64,000 nt of DNA from an uncultured Ruminococcus sp. (GCF_947301925.1 NZ_CAMYUE010000007.1:1-64000), one strand, 5' to 3'. Shown: positions 1-8,220, numbered from the stretch's first letter. Notes: generated from the sequence alone by a model not told the origin. Numbers and translations are program-made.

Positions 1-61
1 TCGGCGAGGGCATTTTTGTATCCTATGGGACGCGGTTTATTTGACGCTTACAAAACGTTAT

Positions 62-1807
62 TCAAAACATTAACATTTGCTGACTACAATAGTAATCCTG
101 ATATATTTGATGATAAAATACATATTGGTTATCCGACTGTGTTAAGATGCCAAGCTGACAAAAAATATTTAGATAATAAAATGGGTCAACCTGGAAATGG
201 TTTTCGTTCATACACTGATTCATATAATCGATAACTGTAATCATTTTCATGCCTGAGTTGGTCTGCGTGCTGTTCATTCCCTCAAAAGCTATCCGCATCA
301 GGAGATAATTGGCTTTGTCAATATCAATTAGTATATCATTTTTTTCGTATACCTCACGACGCAACAGATTATTTAGGAATTCAGCAATAATTTTTCCTTC
401 ACTATCCGGTATTTTTCCAGTTGCCTCCACAATCTCTATTAGTCTCGACATCATAAGTGGCGTCTGTACAACTTTCTGCATACGCTCATTCTTATGTACT
501 TCAGCTAAAATAATATCTATCGTTACAGGATTGGATGTATTGCACCTCACAAATCTATCAATCTGATCTATATTCATTTCCAGAAGATTGAATACAGGAA
601 TAGATTTGATGGCACTCTGTGCATCTGGACGGTTAGTAAAAATGATAAATGAATTTTTGTAGGTATTAATGATATACTGTATCTCAGTCAAACGTTTCTT
701 TTTTAACGTATGATTTTGATTATCCGGTATTTCGTTTATACCATCCATGAACAGGCTGATCTTTCCTGACTGAAGTAACTCTTCAATCTTATTCTCCTTA
801 AGGCAGGTTTTTTTCTGAATATAATGCATAATCGTTGAATTTTCTTCCGTTAACAATCTAAGAGGTATAAAGACTGGAATTGGATTATTTTCAGGTGCTT
901 GTTTATATGCATTTGCATCAAGATAAACAAGGTATTCCAGTGTTGTGCTTTTTCCTGCACCGGCATTTCCCCAGATAATCATACGTTTTTCTGGAATCTT
1001 GTGCTTCCTCAGATCGTCTATTGTGCCAGAACGTATCTCCGTACTGATATCGCTATCATCTTCGTTCTCATTATCATCCTCATCATAATCCGCTACTTCA
1101 TCATCATTATTATCATCTTCTATTATATCACGAAGCTCTACTATCATATTATCAGCAACATTTAGGTTTTCCTCTCCGTTTAAAGCAATAAACTTCTTCA
1201 TCTTTTCCTTAAAGTTATCAATAAGTTCGTCCATATATGCTGATACATCTATAAATTGCACATCTATGCTCTTTAATATATTCCGGTGCTTATTAATGCA
1301 AACAAGTATGATTTCTATGACACAATTGACATTATAAGTAATCTCACGTCGCGACCATGATTTACAGCTATGTGATTCGTCATTTCGTATCTTATAAACT
1401 TGTGCAAGTTGTTCTGAATAATCCGAATTGTTATGGTATAAATACGGATCAACATCTAAATTACGTCTGTTGGGGTTCAAGTCAAGCGCGTTGATGACTG
1501 ACATGAGTCCCTTTCGTTCAACCACTATCTGGTTGTATTTGCTTTTATTTACCTGAAAAAGAATTAGACGAAGCATAGGCTCTATCATAAGTAATTCGAT
1601 TGCAGCGTCGTCCTGCTGTTCCCCTGTAGTATACCTACTAAAATAAATTCCAAGCGCTCGAGTAAATCTATTGCTGACATCTGCAAGCTCTTCCGGGGCT
1701 TCCACAGATAGAAGCATATCCAAAATGTTTAGCGCCTCAGTGACATTTATACGATCAAGGTCTCTTTTGACCTCACGTTCAATTTCTTCAATCAGAGTCT
1801 TTTCCAT
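62..1807 (-). CDS. HEPN-NACHT family NTPase, candidate defence protein
   Basis: 581 aa. The N-terminal helical region contains R-N-D-E-S-H at residues 141-146, matching the R-x4-H catalytic motif of HEPN RNases. A strongly acidic stretch (about 226-255) leads to a NACHT/STAND-type P-loop NTPase: Walker A GNAGAGKST at 280-288, Walker B LFMDGINE at 352-359, sensor-like TNRPD at 391-395. The protein ends just after an F-Y-H-Q-x-x-Q-D-Y segment typical of the end of the NACHT winged-helix region, so there is no long C-terminal repeat sensor. The start is supported by an AGGAGG ribosome site. It lies 12 bp downstream of an unknown gene on the same strand and inside an AT-rich island. NACHT and HEPN proteins are established components of anti-phage systems; a defence role here is inferred from domains and context only. 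Confidence 0.78.
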   Translation of the reverse strand: MEKTLIEEIEREVKRDLDRINVTEALNILDMLLSVEAPEELADVSNRFTRALGIYFSRYTTGEQQDDAAIELLMIEPMLRLILFQVNKSKYNQIVVERKGLMSVINALDLNPNRRNLDVDPYLYHNNSDYSEQLAQVYKIRNDESHSCKSWSRREITYNVNCVIEIILVCINKHRNILKSIDVQFIDVSAYMDELIDNFKEKMKKFIALNGEENLNVADNMIVELRDIIEDDNNDDEVADYDEDDNENEDDSDISTEIRSGTIDDLRKHKIPEKRMIIWGNAGAGKSTTLEYLVYLDANAYKQAPENNPIPVFIPLRLLTEENSTIMHYIQKKTCLKENKIEELLQSGKISLFMDGINEIPDNQNHTLKKKRLTEIQYIINTYKNSFIIFTNRPDAQSAIKSIPVFNLLEMNIDQIDRFVRCNTSNPVTIDIILAEVHKNERMQKVVQTPLMMSRLIEIVEATGKIPDSEGKIIAEFLNNLLRREVYEKNDILIDIDKANYLLMRIAFEGMNSTQTNSGMKMITVIDYMNQCMNENHFQVDPFYYLNIFCQLGILTQSDNQYVFYHQIYQDYYCSQQMLMF

Positions 1808-1819
1808 AGCTACCTCCTG

Positions 1820-3118
1820 TTATTTTCCGTTCATTTTATCATTTCTACGTCTCGCTTTATAATTCTTACATTCTTCCTCTGTATAAGCTGGGCATCTAAA
1901 TAAGACAGTATTCTTTATCGGATCATAGGAATGAATTTTAAAGTAAATTCGCTCATTTCTTTTCGGAACAACATCTTCTGAACCGGAACGTACCTTTCCA
2001 TTACACCCTGTTACAGGCAGGAATTTATTAACTGAATAGAAAGATATTGGAAAAACATAAATGCATCGTTTTGATGATGACATTACCGATCCTGAAAGAA
2101 CAATACTTTTTAACAGATACCTCAGATAGTCGTTATATTTTCCGTTTGCCTCATACAGATAGCGAATTCGTGTTTCCAGTGGAAATGAATAAAGCAGTGA
2201 GAATAAGACTTGTATAATTTTATGAACATTCTGATAGGACTTGAATATTATATTCAAAGCTTGTAAATATGTATTAGTGTCATCTTTGGGTTGCACAGCC
2301 TTTCTGAAATCCCAACTTGCATTGTACTCTGCGTTATATTGTTTCATAAGCGATGTGATTTTCTTTTCATCTTGTAATATTGACATATACTCGTTATCAT
2401 ATTCTGATTCTGGCTCTGATGATGATTGTTTTAATAAAAGCTCATCCGAATTATTAATATTAAGACCAAGTATGTTTTGAGAAAAATCGCCTGACAGAAT
2501 ACTTTGTGTCAATTTTCTTTCAATATTTAGTATTCTTTCTGGATAAAAATACTTATTCTCATAATGATTCAATAATTTGAGTTCCTGTTCATTGAGATGA
2601 TCAAACGGTTTGCGAAATTCCATAAAGCAAAGATAAAGCATTTGTGTTTCACTAATCTCAGAAGGATGCCTATTTTTTAATAATGGTCGAATACGCTCGT
2701 TTATTGCTTCATCGGTTGTTTCCAGTAATTCTGCAAGATTATCAACACCATATTTCTCTGCCATAAGTATAGTTAGTCGTATCGATTTTGATGAAGTTAT
2801 AGTACTTTTATCATAATAAACCTTTTGTAGCAATTCTCTGAGTTTATTTTTGTCATTGACTTTACAATCAATGATCATGTAAGGGCTGATTTGAGAAACA
2901 GCTCCGTTTTGCGCCAGGCTGCAAATGATTTTAAATATCAAATCTGCAGAAAGATTGTTCAAAAGCCAACCTAGATACATCTTATTATTCAATAAATATG
3001 CGCAAAACACCTCTTTCATAAATAATTCGTATTCTTCGTATCTTCCAACAATAAGTAAAGAAGCGACAATACGATTTAGTTCTTGAGGATTAAAACTATT
3101 CTTATTGATAATATCCAT
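1820..3118 (-). CDS. Unknown protein encoded upstream of the HEPN-NACHT gene, possibly 5'-truncated
   Basis: 432 aa, AT-rich, mostly predicted helical, with no family I recognise. The last 90 residues turn into a beta-rich, Lys/Arg-containing segment (around SFYSVNKFLPVTGCNGKVR). It sits 12 bp upstream of the NACHT gene and is presumably co-transcribed, so it may be a partner or sensor. The first ATG (3118) has no recognisable Shine-Dalgarno. The same frame stays open for about 27 more codons upstream with protein-like content and no ATG, GTG or TTG, until a stop at 3200-3202 inside the integrase remnant. This suggests the natural N-terminus was lost when the flanking DNA was rearranged. An intact protein with a weak start is the alternative. 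Confidence 0.6.
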   Translation of the reverse strand: MDIINKNSFNPQELNRIVASLLIVGRYEEYELFMKEVFCAYLLNNKMYLGWLLNNLSADLIFKIICSLAQNGAVSQISPYMIIDCKVNDKNKLRELLQKVYYDKSTITSSKSIRLTILMAEKYGVDNLAELLETTDEAINERIRPLLKNRHPSEISETQMLYLCFMEFRKPFDHLNEQELKLLNHYENKYFYPERILNIERKLTQSILSGDFSQNILGLNINNSDELLLKQSSSEPESEYDNEYMSILQDEKKITSLMKQYNAEYNASWDFRKAVQPKDDTNTYLQALNIIFKSYQNVHKIIQVLFSLLYSFPLETRIRYLYEANGKYNDYLRYLLKSIVLSGSVMSSSKRCIYVFPISFYSVNKFLPVTGCNGKVRSGSEDVVPKRNERIYFKIHSYDPIKNTVLFRCPAYTEEECKNYKARRRNDKMNGK

Positions 3119-3183
3119 TTTATGACCAAGAATCGAATTGAATATTATTTCTAGTTGTTCTGAATTATAGTATGTTGAGTTTA

Positions 3184-3534
3184 TTACTGTACTGCTACAT
3201 CAAGACTTTTATGTAGAATTCCATGTACATTTTTGATACTCTTTGAGGATAATGGCTTTTTAAGACCTACTCTAAGAGCCATTGAATTTACAAATAACTG
3301 TATATCCTCTCTTTTTATATCACTGAGAAGAAGATCTCCTAAAACTCTGTTTATATGCCTATTTACAAAGCATATATACGCTTCCTTTGTAGTTTGTTTG
3401 ATACGCTTACAGTATATTGTAAGCCAACGCTCGTTCCATTCTTTTAGTGTCAACGGCGTATTGTCCCTTTTTACAGTAGGTGTAAGGCTCCTCATGTAAG
3501 CAAGGACATCGAATTTTGCGTTTGTGTTTTCCAT
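3184..3534 (-). pseudogene. Tyrosine recombinase (integrase), N-terminal fragment
   Basis: 116 aa corresponding to the N-terminal and core-binding (SAM-like) part of a phage/ICE-type tyrosine integrase: LTLKEWNERWLTIYCKRIKQ, then TTKEAYICFVNRHINRVLGD and the ISKSIKNVHGILHKSLDVAV-like helix that normally leads into the catalytic domain. The catalytic R-H-R-Y half is missing. The frame stops at 3184-3186, directly next to the open 5' extension of the neighbouring unknown gene, so a deletion has probably fused two truncated genes. The start has a GGAG-like site (aaaggagacataatta). The fragment lies about 150 bp from a tRNA 3'-end attachment sequence, the usual position for an integrase at the end of its element. 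Confidence 0.8.
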
Positions 3535-3560
3535 TAATTATGTCTCCTTTGTTCTTAATT

Positions 3561-3643
3561 CCGAAAAATGGTAGACAATCTAATAGAATAATGATATAAT
3601 ATCTTTGGATAAACTTCAAAACTAACTATCTACCATTATTCGG
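3561..3643. promoter_or_regulatory. Inverted repeat flanking the integrase promoter region
   Basis: CCGAAAAATGGTAGA at 3561-3575 and its near-perfect inverse TCTACCATTATTCGG at 3629-3643 (14 of 15 match) flank a 53-bp AT-rich stretch that contains a plausible minus-strand promoter for the integrase. The arrangement fits paired operator or recombinase/excisionase arm-binding sites close to the attachment site. No regulator gene is visible in the window. Confidence 0.5.
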
Positions 3644-3677
3644 ATAACAAAAAAATTATAACATAAGCGCGAATATT

Positions 3678-3700
3678 TTCAAGTCCCATTACTCGCACCA
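3678..3700 (+). other. attR-like tRNA 3'-end fragment (island/chromosome junction)
   Basis: TTCAAGTCCCATTACTCGCACCA-type sequence, split here as T-loop TTCAAGT (3678-3684), 3' T-stem CCCAT, 3' acceptor strand TACTCGC (3690-3696), discriminator A and encoded CCA (3698-3700). The matching 5' T-stem, anticodon arm and 5' acceptor strand are absent: the bases before it (gcgaatatt) cannot pair. A tRNA 3' end alone next to an integrase remnant is the hallmark of an att site. The acceptor strand implies a tRNA beginning GCGAGTA, which is common for tRNA-Leu in clostridia, but the identity is not certain. Confidence 0.8.
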
Positions 3701-3702
3701 GG

Positions 3703-3736
3703 AAGCGTTTACCGAAAGGTAAACGCTTTTTTTGTT
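3703..3736 (+). terminator. Rho-independent terminator of the target tRNA
   Basis: Perfect 11-bp stem AAGCGTTTACC / GGTAAACGCTT with a GAAA loop, then a T-rich tract. It follows the tRNA 3' fragment by 2 bp and so probably belonged to the original tRNA gene, left downstream when the island inserted. Confidence 0.85.
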
Positions 3737-3747
3737 TTTGTACGTAT

Positions 3748-3776
3748 TTGCTTTTCCGCCGCCGCTGTGGTATAAT
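3748..3776 (+). promoter_or_regulatory. Sigma-A promoter of fbp
   Basis: TTGCTT (3748-3753), 17-nt spacer, TATAAT (3771-3776), about 57 bp before the fbp start. Confidence 0.65.
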
Positions 3777-3833
3777 AACAGATAGGCACAAACCTTATAC
3801 TTCGGGCTTTACGGCTCTGAACGGAGTGATATG

Positions 3834-5750
3834 ATGGATAAGAAATATCTCAGGCTCCTTGCAAAGGAGTACCCTACAATAGAGAGCGCCGCAAGTGAGA
3901 TCATCAACCTTTCGGCCATACGCAGCCTTCCCAAGGGCACGGAATACTTCTTCAGCGATATGCACGGCGAATACGAAGCCTTTCTGCATATGCTCCGCAG
4001 CGCCTCGGGAATGATAAAGATAAAGATAGACCTTGTTCTCGGCAAGACCGTTTCCGCTGCCGACCGCGAGAAGCTTGCGGAGCTGATATACTACCCCGAA
4101 AAGGAGATAAGCCGTCTCACAAACAGCGGCGAGCTCTCCGACGAATGGAAACGGCTCAGTATCTATCGCCTGATACTGGTGTGCGAGACCGTTTCCGCAA
4201 AGTATACCCGTTCCCGTATCAGAAAGCGCATACCCGAGGATATGGTGTACATACTTGACGAGCTCCTCAACGTCACCGACGACGTCAACAAGGATTACTA
4301 CTATGACGAGATAATCAGCGCCATAATCGACACAGGTATTGCAGAGACCTTCATCATCTCCCTCTGCAAGCTGATACAGTCGGTGTGCATAGACAGGCTG
4401 CATATCATCGGCGACATATTCGACAGAGGTCCCCGTGCGGACATTATCCTGGACGAGCTGATGAAGATGCACGACGTTGACATACAGTGGGGCAACCACG
4501 ATATCTCATGGATGGGAGCTGCCGCAGGAAATCCCGCTCTCATAGCCAATGTAATACGCATAGCCATGAGATACAACAACTTCGACGTCCTCGAGGACGG
4601 CTATGGGCTCAACCTCCGCGCACTGGCGGTATTCGCCGCCGAGACCTACGAAAACGACGACTGCGGACTGTATATGCCCAACGCTCTCGACGACAACATC
4701 TACGATCCCGTTGACCTTGAGCTTGCCGCAAAAATGCACAAGGCCATAACCATAATACAGATGAAGCTTGAAGGCCAGCTCATAGCCAAGCACCCCGAAT
4801 GGGAGATGCAGGACCGCGACCTTTTCGGCAGGACGGACTTCAGAAACGGCACTGTGTCCGTTGACGGAAAGGAGCATCAGCTTCTTGACAGGAGCTTCCC
4901 TACCGTGGATCCCGACTCTCCTCTTACCCTTTCCGAGGGGGAGGCGGAGCTCATGAATGTGCTGAAAGCCTCATTCCGCCACAGCGAAAAGCTCCAGAGG
5001 CATATCCGCTTCATATACGCAAGGGGCGCAATGTACAAGACCTGCAACAACAATCTTCTGTTCCACGGCTGTATCCCCATGGACGAAAACGGCGGTCTCC
5101 AGAGCGTAAGCATCAACGGAACGAGATACTCCGGCAAAGCTCTGCTGGACAAGCTGGGCGAGCTGGTAAATCAGGCGTATTTCGGCGAGGGCGCAGAAAA
5201 GGAATACGCAGGCGACTTCATGTGGTATCTCTGGTGCGGAGCAAAGTCTCCTCTCTACGGCAAGGACAAGATGGCCTTCTTTGAAAGGGCGCTCCTTGCG
5301 GACAAGTCCCTCCACACCGAGAATTACAACGCATACTACACCTTCTCGGAAAAGGCCGAGGTGTGTATGTCCATACTGGAGCATTTCGGACTGGACCCCG
5401 AAAGCGGACACATCATCAACGGCCATGTCCCCGTGAAGATAAAGAACGGCGAGAGCCCCGTCAAAGCAGAGGGAAAGCTCTTTGTTATCGACGGAGGTAT
5501 CTCCAAGGCATACCAGTCCACAACGGGCATTGCGGGCTATACGCTCATATACGACTCCCACAGTCTCAATCTTGCGGAGCACAAGCCCTTTGTGGCAGGC
5601 GAGAGCGGCAATACTCCCACAATACACCTTGTGGAGAAGCTGGAGCGCCGCGCAAATATCTCCGACACCGACAAGGGCGAGGAGATACTGGACAAGATAA
5701 ACGATCTCCGCCTGCTCCTTGAAGCCTACAAGGCAGGAACTATCAAGTAG
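3834..5750 (+). CDS. fbp: Fructose-1,6-bisphosphatase, class III
   Basis: 638 aa, the normal size of the Firmicutes-type enzyme that hydrolyses fructose 1,6-bisphosphate to fructose 6-phosphate in gluconeogenesis. Calcineurin-like metallophosphatase motifs are visible: FFSDMHGEYEAF (D-x-H), GDIFDRGPRAD (G-D-x-x-D-R-G) and WGNHDISWMG (G-N-H-D). The C-terminal half carries further conserved stretches (NGHVPVK, VIDGGISKAYQ). Two adjacent ATGs exist at 3831 and 3834; GGAG at 3823-3826 is better spaced for the second, so 3834 is chosen. The gene is monocistronic between its own promoter and a terminator, and is the first core gene to the right of the island junction. Confidence 0.96.
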   Translation: MDKKYLRLLAKEYPTIESAASEIINLSAIRSLPKGTEYFFSDMHGEYEAFLHMLRSASGMIKIKIDLVLGKTVSAADREKLAELIYYPEKEISRLTNSGELSDEWKRLSIYRLILVCETVSAKYTRSRIRKRIPEDMVYILDELLNVTDDVNKDYYYDEIISAIIDTGIAETFIISLCKLIQSVCIDRLHIIGDIFDRGPRADIILDELMKMHDVDIQWGNHDISWMGAAAGNPALIANVIRIAMRYNNFDVLEDGYGLNLRALAVFAAETYENDDCGLYMPNALDDNIYDPVDLELAAKMHKAITIIQMKLEGQLIAKHPEWEMQDRDLFGRTDFRNGTVSVDGKEHQLLDRSFPTVDPDSPLTLSEGEAELMNVLKASFRHSEKLQRHIRFIYARGAMYKTCNNNLLFHGCIPMDENGGLQSVSINGTRYSGKALLDKLGELVNQAYFGEGAEKEYAGDFMWYLWCGAKSPLYGKDKMAFFERALLADKSLHTENYNAYYTFSEKAEVCMSILEHFGLDPESGHIINGHVPVKIKNGESPVKAEGKLFVIDGGISKAYQSTTGIAGYTLIYDSHSLNLAEHKPFVAGESGNTPTIHLVEKLERRANISDTDKGEEILDKINDLRLLLEAYKAGTIK

Positions 5751-5785
5751 ATCGGGACGGATAACATCTGCCCTTATACACAGAA

Positions 5786-5814
5786 AAAGGACGCACAGTG
5801 TGCGCCCTTTTTTT
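5786..5814. terminator. Bidirectional terminator between convergent genes
   Basis: AAAAAGG-ACGCAC / GTGCG-CCCTTTTTTT hairpin with A-rich and T-rich flanks, between the ends of fbp (plus) and the DUF1292 gene (minus). A very similar GTGCGCCCTT hairpin recurs at 9224-9247. Confidence 0.75.
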
Positions 5815-5827
5815 CATACATTACGGA

Positions 5828-6139
5828 TCATTCAAATTCATACTCGCCTTCGTAGTTCTTCTTGAACTCCTCAAAGACCTCGTTCAGCAGCTTGTCATCG
5901 TCAACGGAGACAAACTCGTCCTCCTCGGGATCCTCGCCCTGAACTATCTCAAGAATGACCACCTCGTCGTCCTCATCGTCCCAGGGAAGAAGCACGCCGT
6001 AAAGACGCTCCTTGTACTCCACTGTGCCGATTATCTCAAATGAGACCTCGTTGCCGTCGTCATCTGTAAGAGTGATGTTATTCTCCATCTCCTCTTCGTT
6101 TTCAAGCTCTTCCAGCTCTTTATCTTTCATATCGCTCAT
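5828..6139 (-). CDS. DUF1292 family protein (YrzB-like)
   Basis: 103 aa, highly acidic. NITLTDDDGNEVSFEIIGTV and the following Y-K-E-R-L-Y-G-V-L-L-P segment are the signature of the DUF1292/UPF0473 family found across Firmicutes, whose function is unknown. A GGAGGT site lies 6 nt before the ATG. Its own promoter is at 6170-6198, so it is probably monocistronic even though the decarboxylase gene ends only a few bases upstream. Confidence 0.88.
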   Translation of the reverse strand: MSDMKDKELEELENEEEMENNITLTDDDGNEVSFEIIGTVEYKERLYGVLLPWDDEDDEVVILEIVQGEDPEEDEFVSVDDDKLLNEVFEEFKKNYEGEYEFE

Positions 6140-6169
6140 AGTGATACCTCCGCAGAATTAATATACCTC

Positions 6170-6198
6170 ATTTTAACACATATGCTCTGAAATTGCAA
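6170..6198 (-). promoter_or_regulatory. Promoter of the DUF1292 gene
   Basis: On the minus strand TTGCAA (6198-6193), 17-nt spacer, TAAAAT (6175-6170), ending about 30 bp before the start codon. Confidence 0.6.
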
Positions 6199-6201
6199 GA
6201 C

Positions 6202-7536
6202 TTATCTCTCCTTTACCACAAGAACGGTCTTTATACCGTACTCGCGGAATATCTCTATGCAGTCCCTGTCGATGATCTCGCCGCTGACCGCTATGGGCAC
6301 AGCAGGCGGGCAGGGCACCTTTACAGACGCACATATCCTTCCCTCTGACTCCTCCACGGGAATCTCCTCCGAGGGCGCAAAGGCGGCTTCGCGGATGGCG
6401 CAAGCCATCCGAGGGAGCTTCACCCTTATGCTGCGGCCCGGTATACTTCTGCGTGAAGCTCCCGTGACCGCGCTTTCCAGCGCGGTGCGAAGCCGCCCGT
6501 AGTGGCAGGCGCGTGAAAAAGGCGACATAAGCAGTATCACCAGTTCGTCATCGGCATATTCGCACTCCACACCATCACGGCGCAGAAGCTCCGCCAGCTC
6601 AGTACCGCATAGACCGCTGTCGGCAGCCCTGACGGTGACATGGAAGGGGTCGCCCTCCGCAAACAGCAGCCTGTCCGCAAGTCCGCTCCTGAGCTCACTT
6701 AGCCGCGGCAGAGCCGCAGCTATATCATCTCTTATCCGCTCTGCGATATAGCGGTTGCAGAGATCGAGGGAAGCAAGTATAAGATAAGAAGGACTGGTAG
6801 AGCCGAAAAGGCTCATGGCCTGCTTCAGTCCGCACCTGTATTCCTCACGGGAGGTATGCAGCACCGCCGCTCCCGTAAGAGCCGGCAGCATCTTGTGCGC
6901 GGAATCGCAGCACAGATCGGCGCCCAGCGCCATAGGGTGGATATTCTTCTCAAAAAATGCAAGGTGCGCACCGTGAGCGTTGTCCACAAGGAGCCTTGCA
7001 CCGTATCGGTGACAGAGCTCCGCCAGCGCCCCGATATCCGCTGTCCTGCCTGTATAGTCGGGAGAGGTAACATACAGGCAGGAAGGCCTGCTGTCCGCCG
7101 CAAGAGCCGCCTCCGCCTCCGCAAGGGAGAGCTCCCCCGAGAGTATGCCTCCGCTGTACCTCGGAAGCAGCCATGTGACCTCCATATCCAGCAGAGCGGC
7201 TGCATTGAGAAAGGCGCGGTGAACGTTCCTCACCGCGATAACGCGCCTCCCCTCCTGCTTCATAAGCGCCAGCATGGCCTGTATGCACAGAGTTGAGCCG
7301 CCTGCGGAAAAAGCGGCGGCAGCGCTGCCGTAGAGAGCGGCAGTATTCCTTTCGCTCTGTGCGATGATGCCGTCGGCCTCAAAAAGGCTGTCAGCCCCTG
7401 CGATCTCGGTTATATCCAGCCCGTACAGCTCCGCCGGAACGTCCGCAGGCGCAGCCCCCTTATGTCCGGGCATATGGGCGCGGAGAGTATCCCCCTCCGC
7501 GTAACGTTTCAGAAAATCATAGACAGGAGTTTCCAT
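6202..7536 (-). CDS. Orn/Lys/Arg decarboxylase family PLP enzyme
   Basis: 444 aa, fold-type I PLP enzyme of the short Gram-positive arginine/lysine/ornithine decarboxylase group (SpeA/YaaO-like). Family features: MPGHKG near residue 22, LDITEIAGADSLFEADG, VDNAHGAHL with the PLP-nitrogen-binding Asp, and DSAHKMLPALTG with the Schiff-base Lys. The C-terminal third matches the small decarboxylase C-domain. It likely produces a polyamine precursor; the substrate cannot be read from sequence. GAGGTG precedes the ATG, which is 9 bp after the sigma-like gene, so it is the third gene of an operon expressed from the promoter at 8201-8229. Confidence 0.88.
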   Translation of the reverse strand: METPVYDFLKRYAEGDTLRAHMPGHKGAAPADVPAELYGLDITEIAGADSLFEADGIIAQSERNTAALYGSAAAAFSAGGSTLCIQAMLALMKQEGRRVIAVRNVHRAFLNAAALLDMEVTWLLPRYSGGILSGELSLAEAEAALAADSRPSCLYVTSPDYTGRTADIGALAELCHRYGARLLVDNAHGAHLAFFEKNIHPMALGADLCCDSAHKMLPALTGAAVLHTSREEYRCGLKQAMSLFGSTSPSYLILASLDLCNRYIAERIRDDIAAALPRLSELRSGLADRLLFAEGDPFHVTVRAADSGLCGTELAELLRRDGVECEYADDELVILLMSPFSRACHYGRLRTALESAVTGASRRSIPGRSIRVKLPRMACAIREAAFAPSEEIPVEESEGRICASVKVPCPPAVPIAVSGEIIDRDCIEIFREYGIKTVLVVKER

Positions 7537-7545
7537 AATAACACC

Positions 7546-7842
7546 TCATATGTAATACTGAAGGAACCTGAACAGCTTGACCCTGCCGCGTCCCAGAGCC
7601 ATAGAGACAGCCTGTGGAGTTACGCCCAGCTTTTTGCTGATATCAACGATGTTCATGTCCCTGAAATAGTATAACACAATAATCTCTTTTTGTCTCGGGG
7701 TCAGTTCATTATTAATAATTTTTAACATTATACGCCGAAGCCTTGCGGCTCTGTCGTCCTCCTCGTCATAGCCGAGAGCGAGCCTTATACCCCTGTCTGC
7801 GTCGCCCGTGAACTGATCCGAATAAGAATTACGCCTGCTCAC
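7546..7842 (-). CDS. Sigma-70 region 4-like DNA-binding protein
   Basis: About 98 aa from a GTG start at 7842, preceded by AGGAGGG; a longer in-frame ORF reaches 7896 but has no ribosome site. The C-terminus LTPRQKEIIVLYYFRDMNIV followed by DISKKLGVTPQAVSMALGRG is a clear sigma region-4 helix-turn-helix, without regions 1-3. It overlaps the preceding gene by 14 bp, implying translational coupling. Such stand-alone region-4 proteins can be transcription factors or partners of a split sigma factor; which applies is not visible. It is followed directly by the decarboxylase gene. Confidence 0.75.
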   Translation of the reverse strand: MSRRNSYSDQFTGDADRGIRLALGYDEEDDRAARLRRIMLKIINNELTPRQKEIIVLYYFRDMNIVDISKKLGVTPQAVSMALGRGRVKLFRFLQYYI

Positions 7843-8059
7843 AGTCCCTGTCCCTCCTGTATGAGGAAAGGTGAGAGATGATCTGCTGAAGCTCACCGTG
7901 CTCCTCGTAGAGTATACGGATCCTCCTGTCGAGATCGAGCTCCCTTGCCCTGCGGCTGTCTCCCCTTCCGAGGAGCTCCCTGCGCTGGGCGGTAAGCTCG
8001 GCGATACGCTGTCTGACCAGCAGGCAGCTGTGAGTGTAGCTGTTGATAAGATCTGTCAT
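7829..8059 (-). CDS. Small helical protein encoded before the sigma-like gene
   Basis: 76 aa from ATG 8059, with a GGGGG site 8 nt upstream; a GTG at 8080 is possible but less well placed. The protein is a charged coiled-coil-like helix (VRQRIAELTAQRRELLGRG, then LDLDRRIRILYEEHGELQQI). I do not recognise a family; together with the next gene it resembles the two halves of phage/ICE-type DUF1492 regulators (helical N-part plus sigma-region-4 C-part) split into two ORFs, which is an inference. It is the first gene of the operon behind the dyad-bearing promoter. Confidence 0.6.
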   Translation of the reverse strand: MTDLINSYTHSCLLVRQRIAELTAQRRELLGRGDSRRARELDLDRRIRILYEEHGELQQIISHLSSYRRDRDCEQA

Positions 8060-8170
8060 TGCATTTGCCCCCTTAAACACAGATAAAGAAGCACGAAGCA
8101 GCGTTGCGCTGCGCCCTTGCGCCGCGGTATATCCACATATTCACGGTGCAGGCCTTGTTAAGATAGCTTT

Positions 8171-8220
8171 GCGAACTAACGTTCTATTCCTTGTGATTAT
8201 ATTATAGAACGTTAGTTCGC
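8171..8220. promoter_or_regulatory. Double LexA-like dyad operator
   Basis: Perfect 17-bp inverted repeat GCGAACTAACGTTCTAT (8171-8187) and ATAGAACGTTAGTTCGC (8204-8220) around a 16-bp centre. Each arm itself contains GAAC-N4-GTTC, the core of the Gram-positive SOS box (CGAAC-N4-GTTCG). One copy fills the -35/-10 spacer and the other lies just downstream of the expected transcription start, both classical repressor positions. Confidence 0.65.

Noticed and set aside
16..234. 72-codon plus-strand frame at the left edge
   Set aside because: No ribosome site or protein-like features, and it overlaps the end of the NACHT gene. Bases 1-61 hold nothing I can identify.
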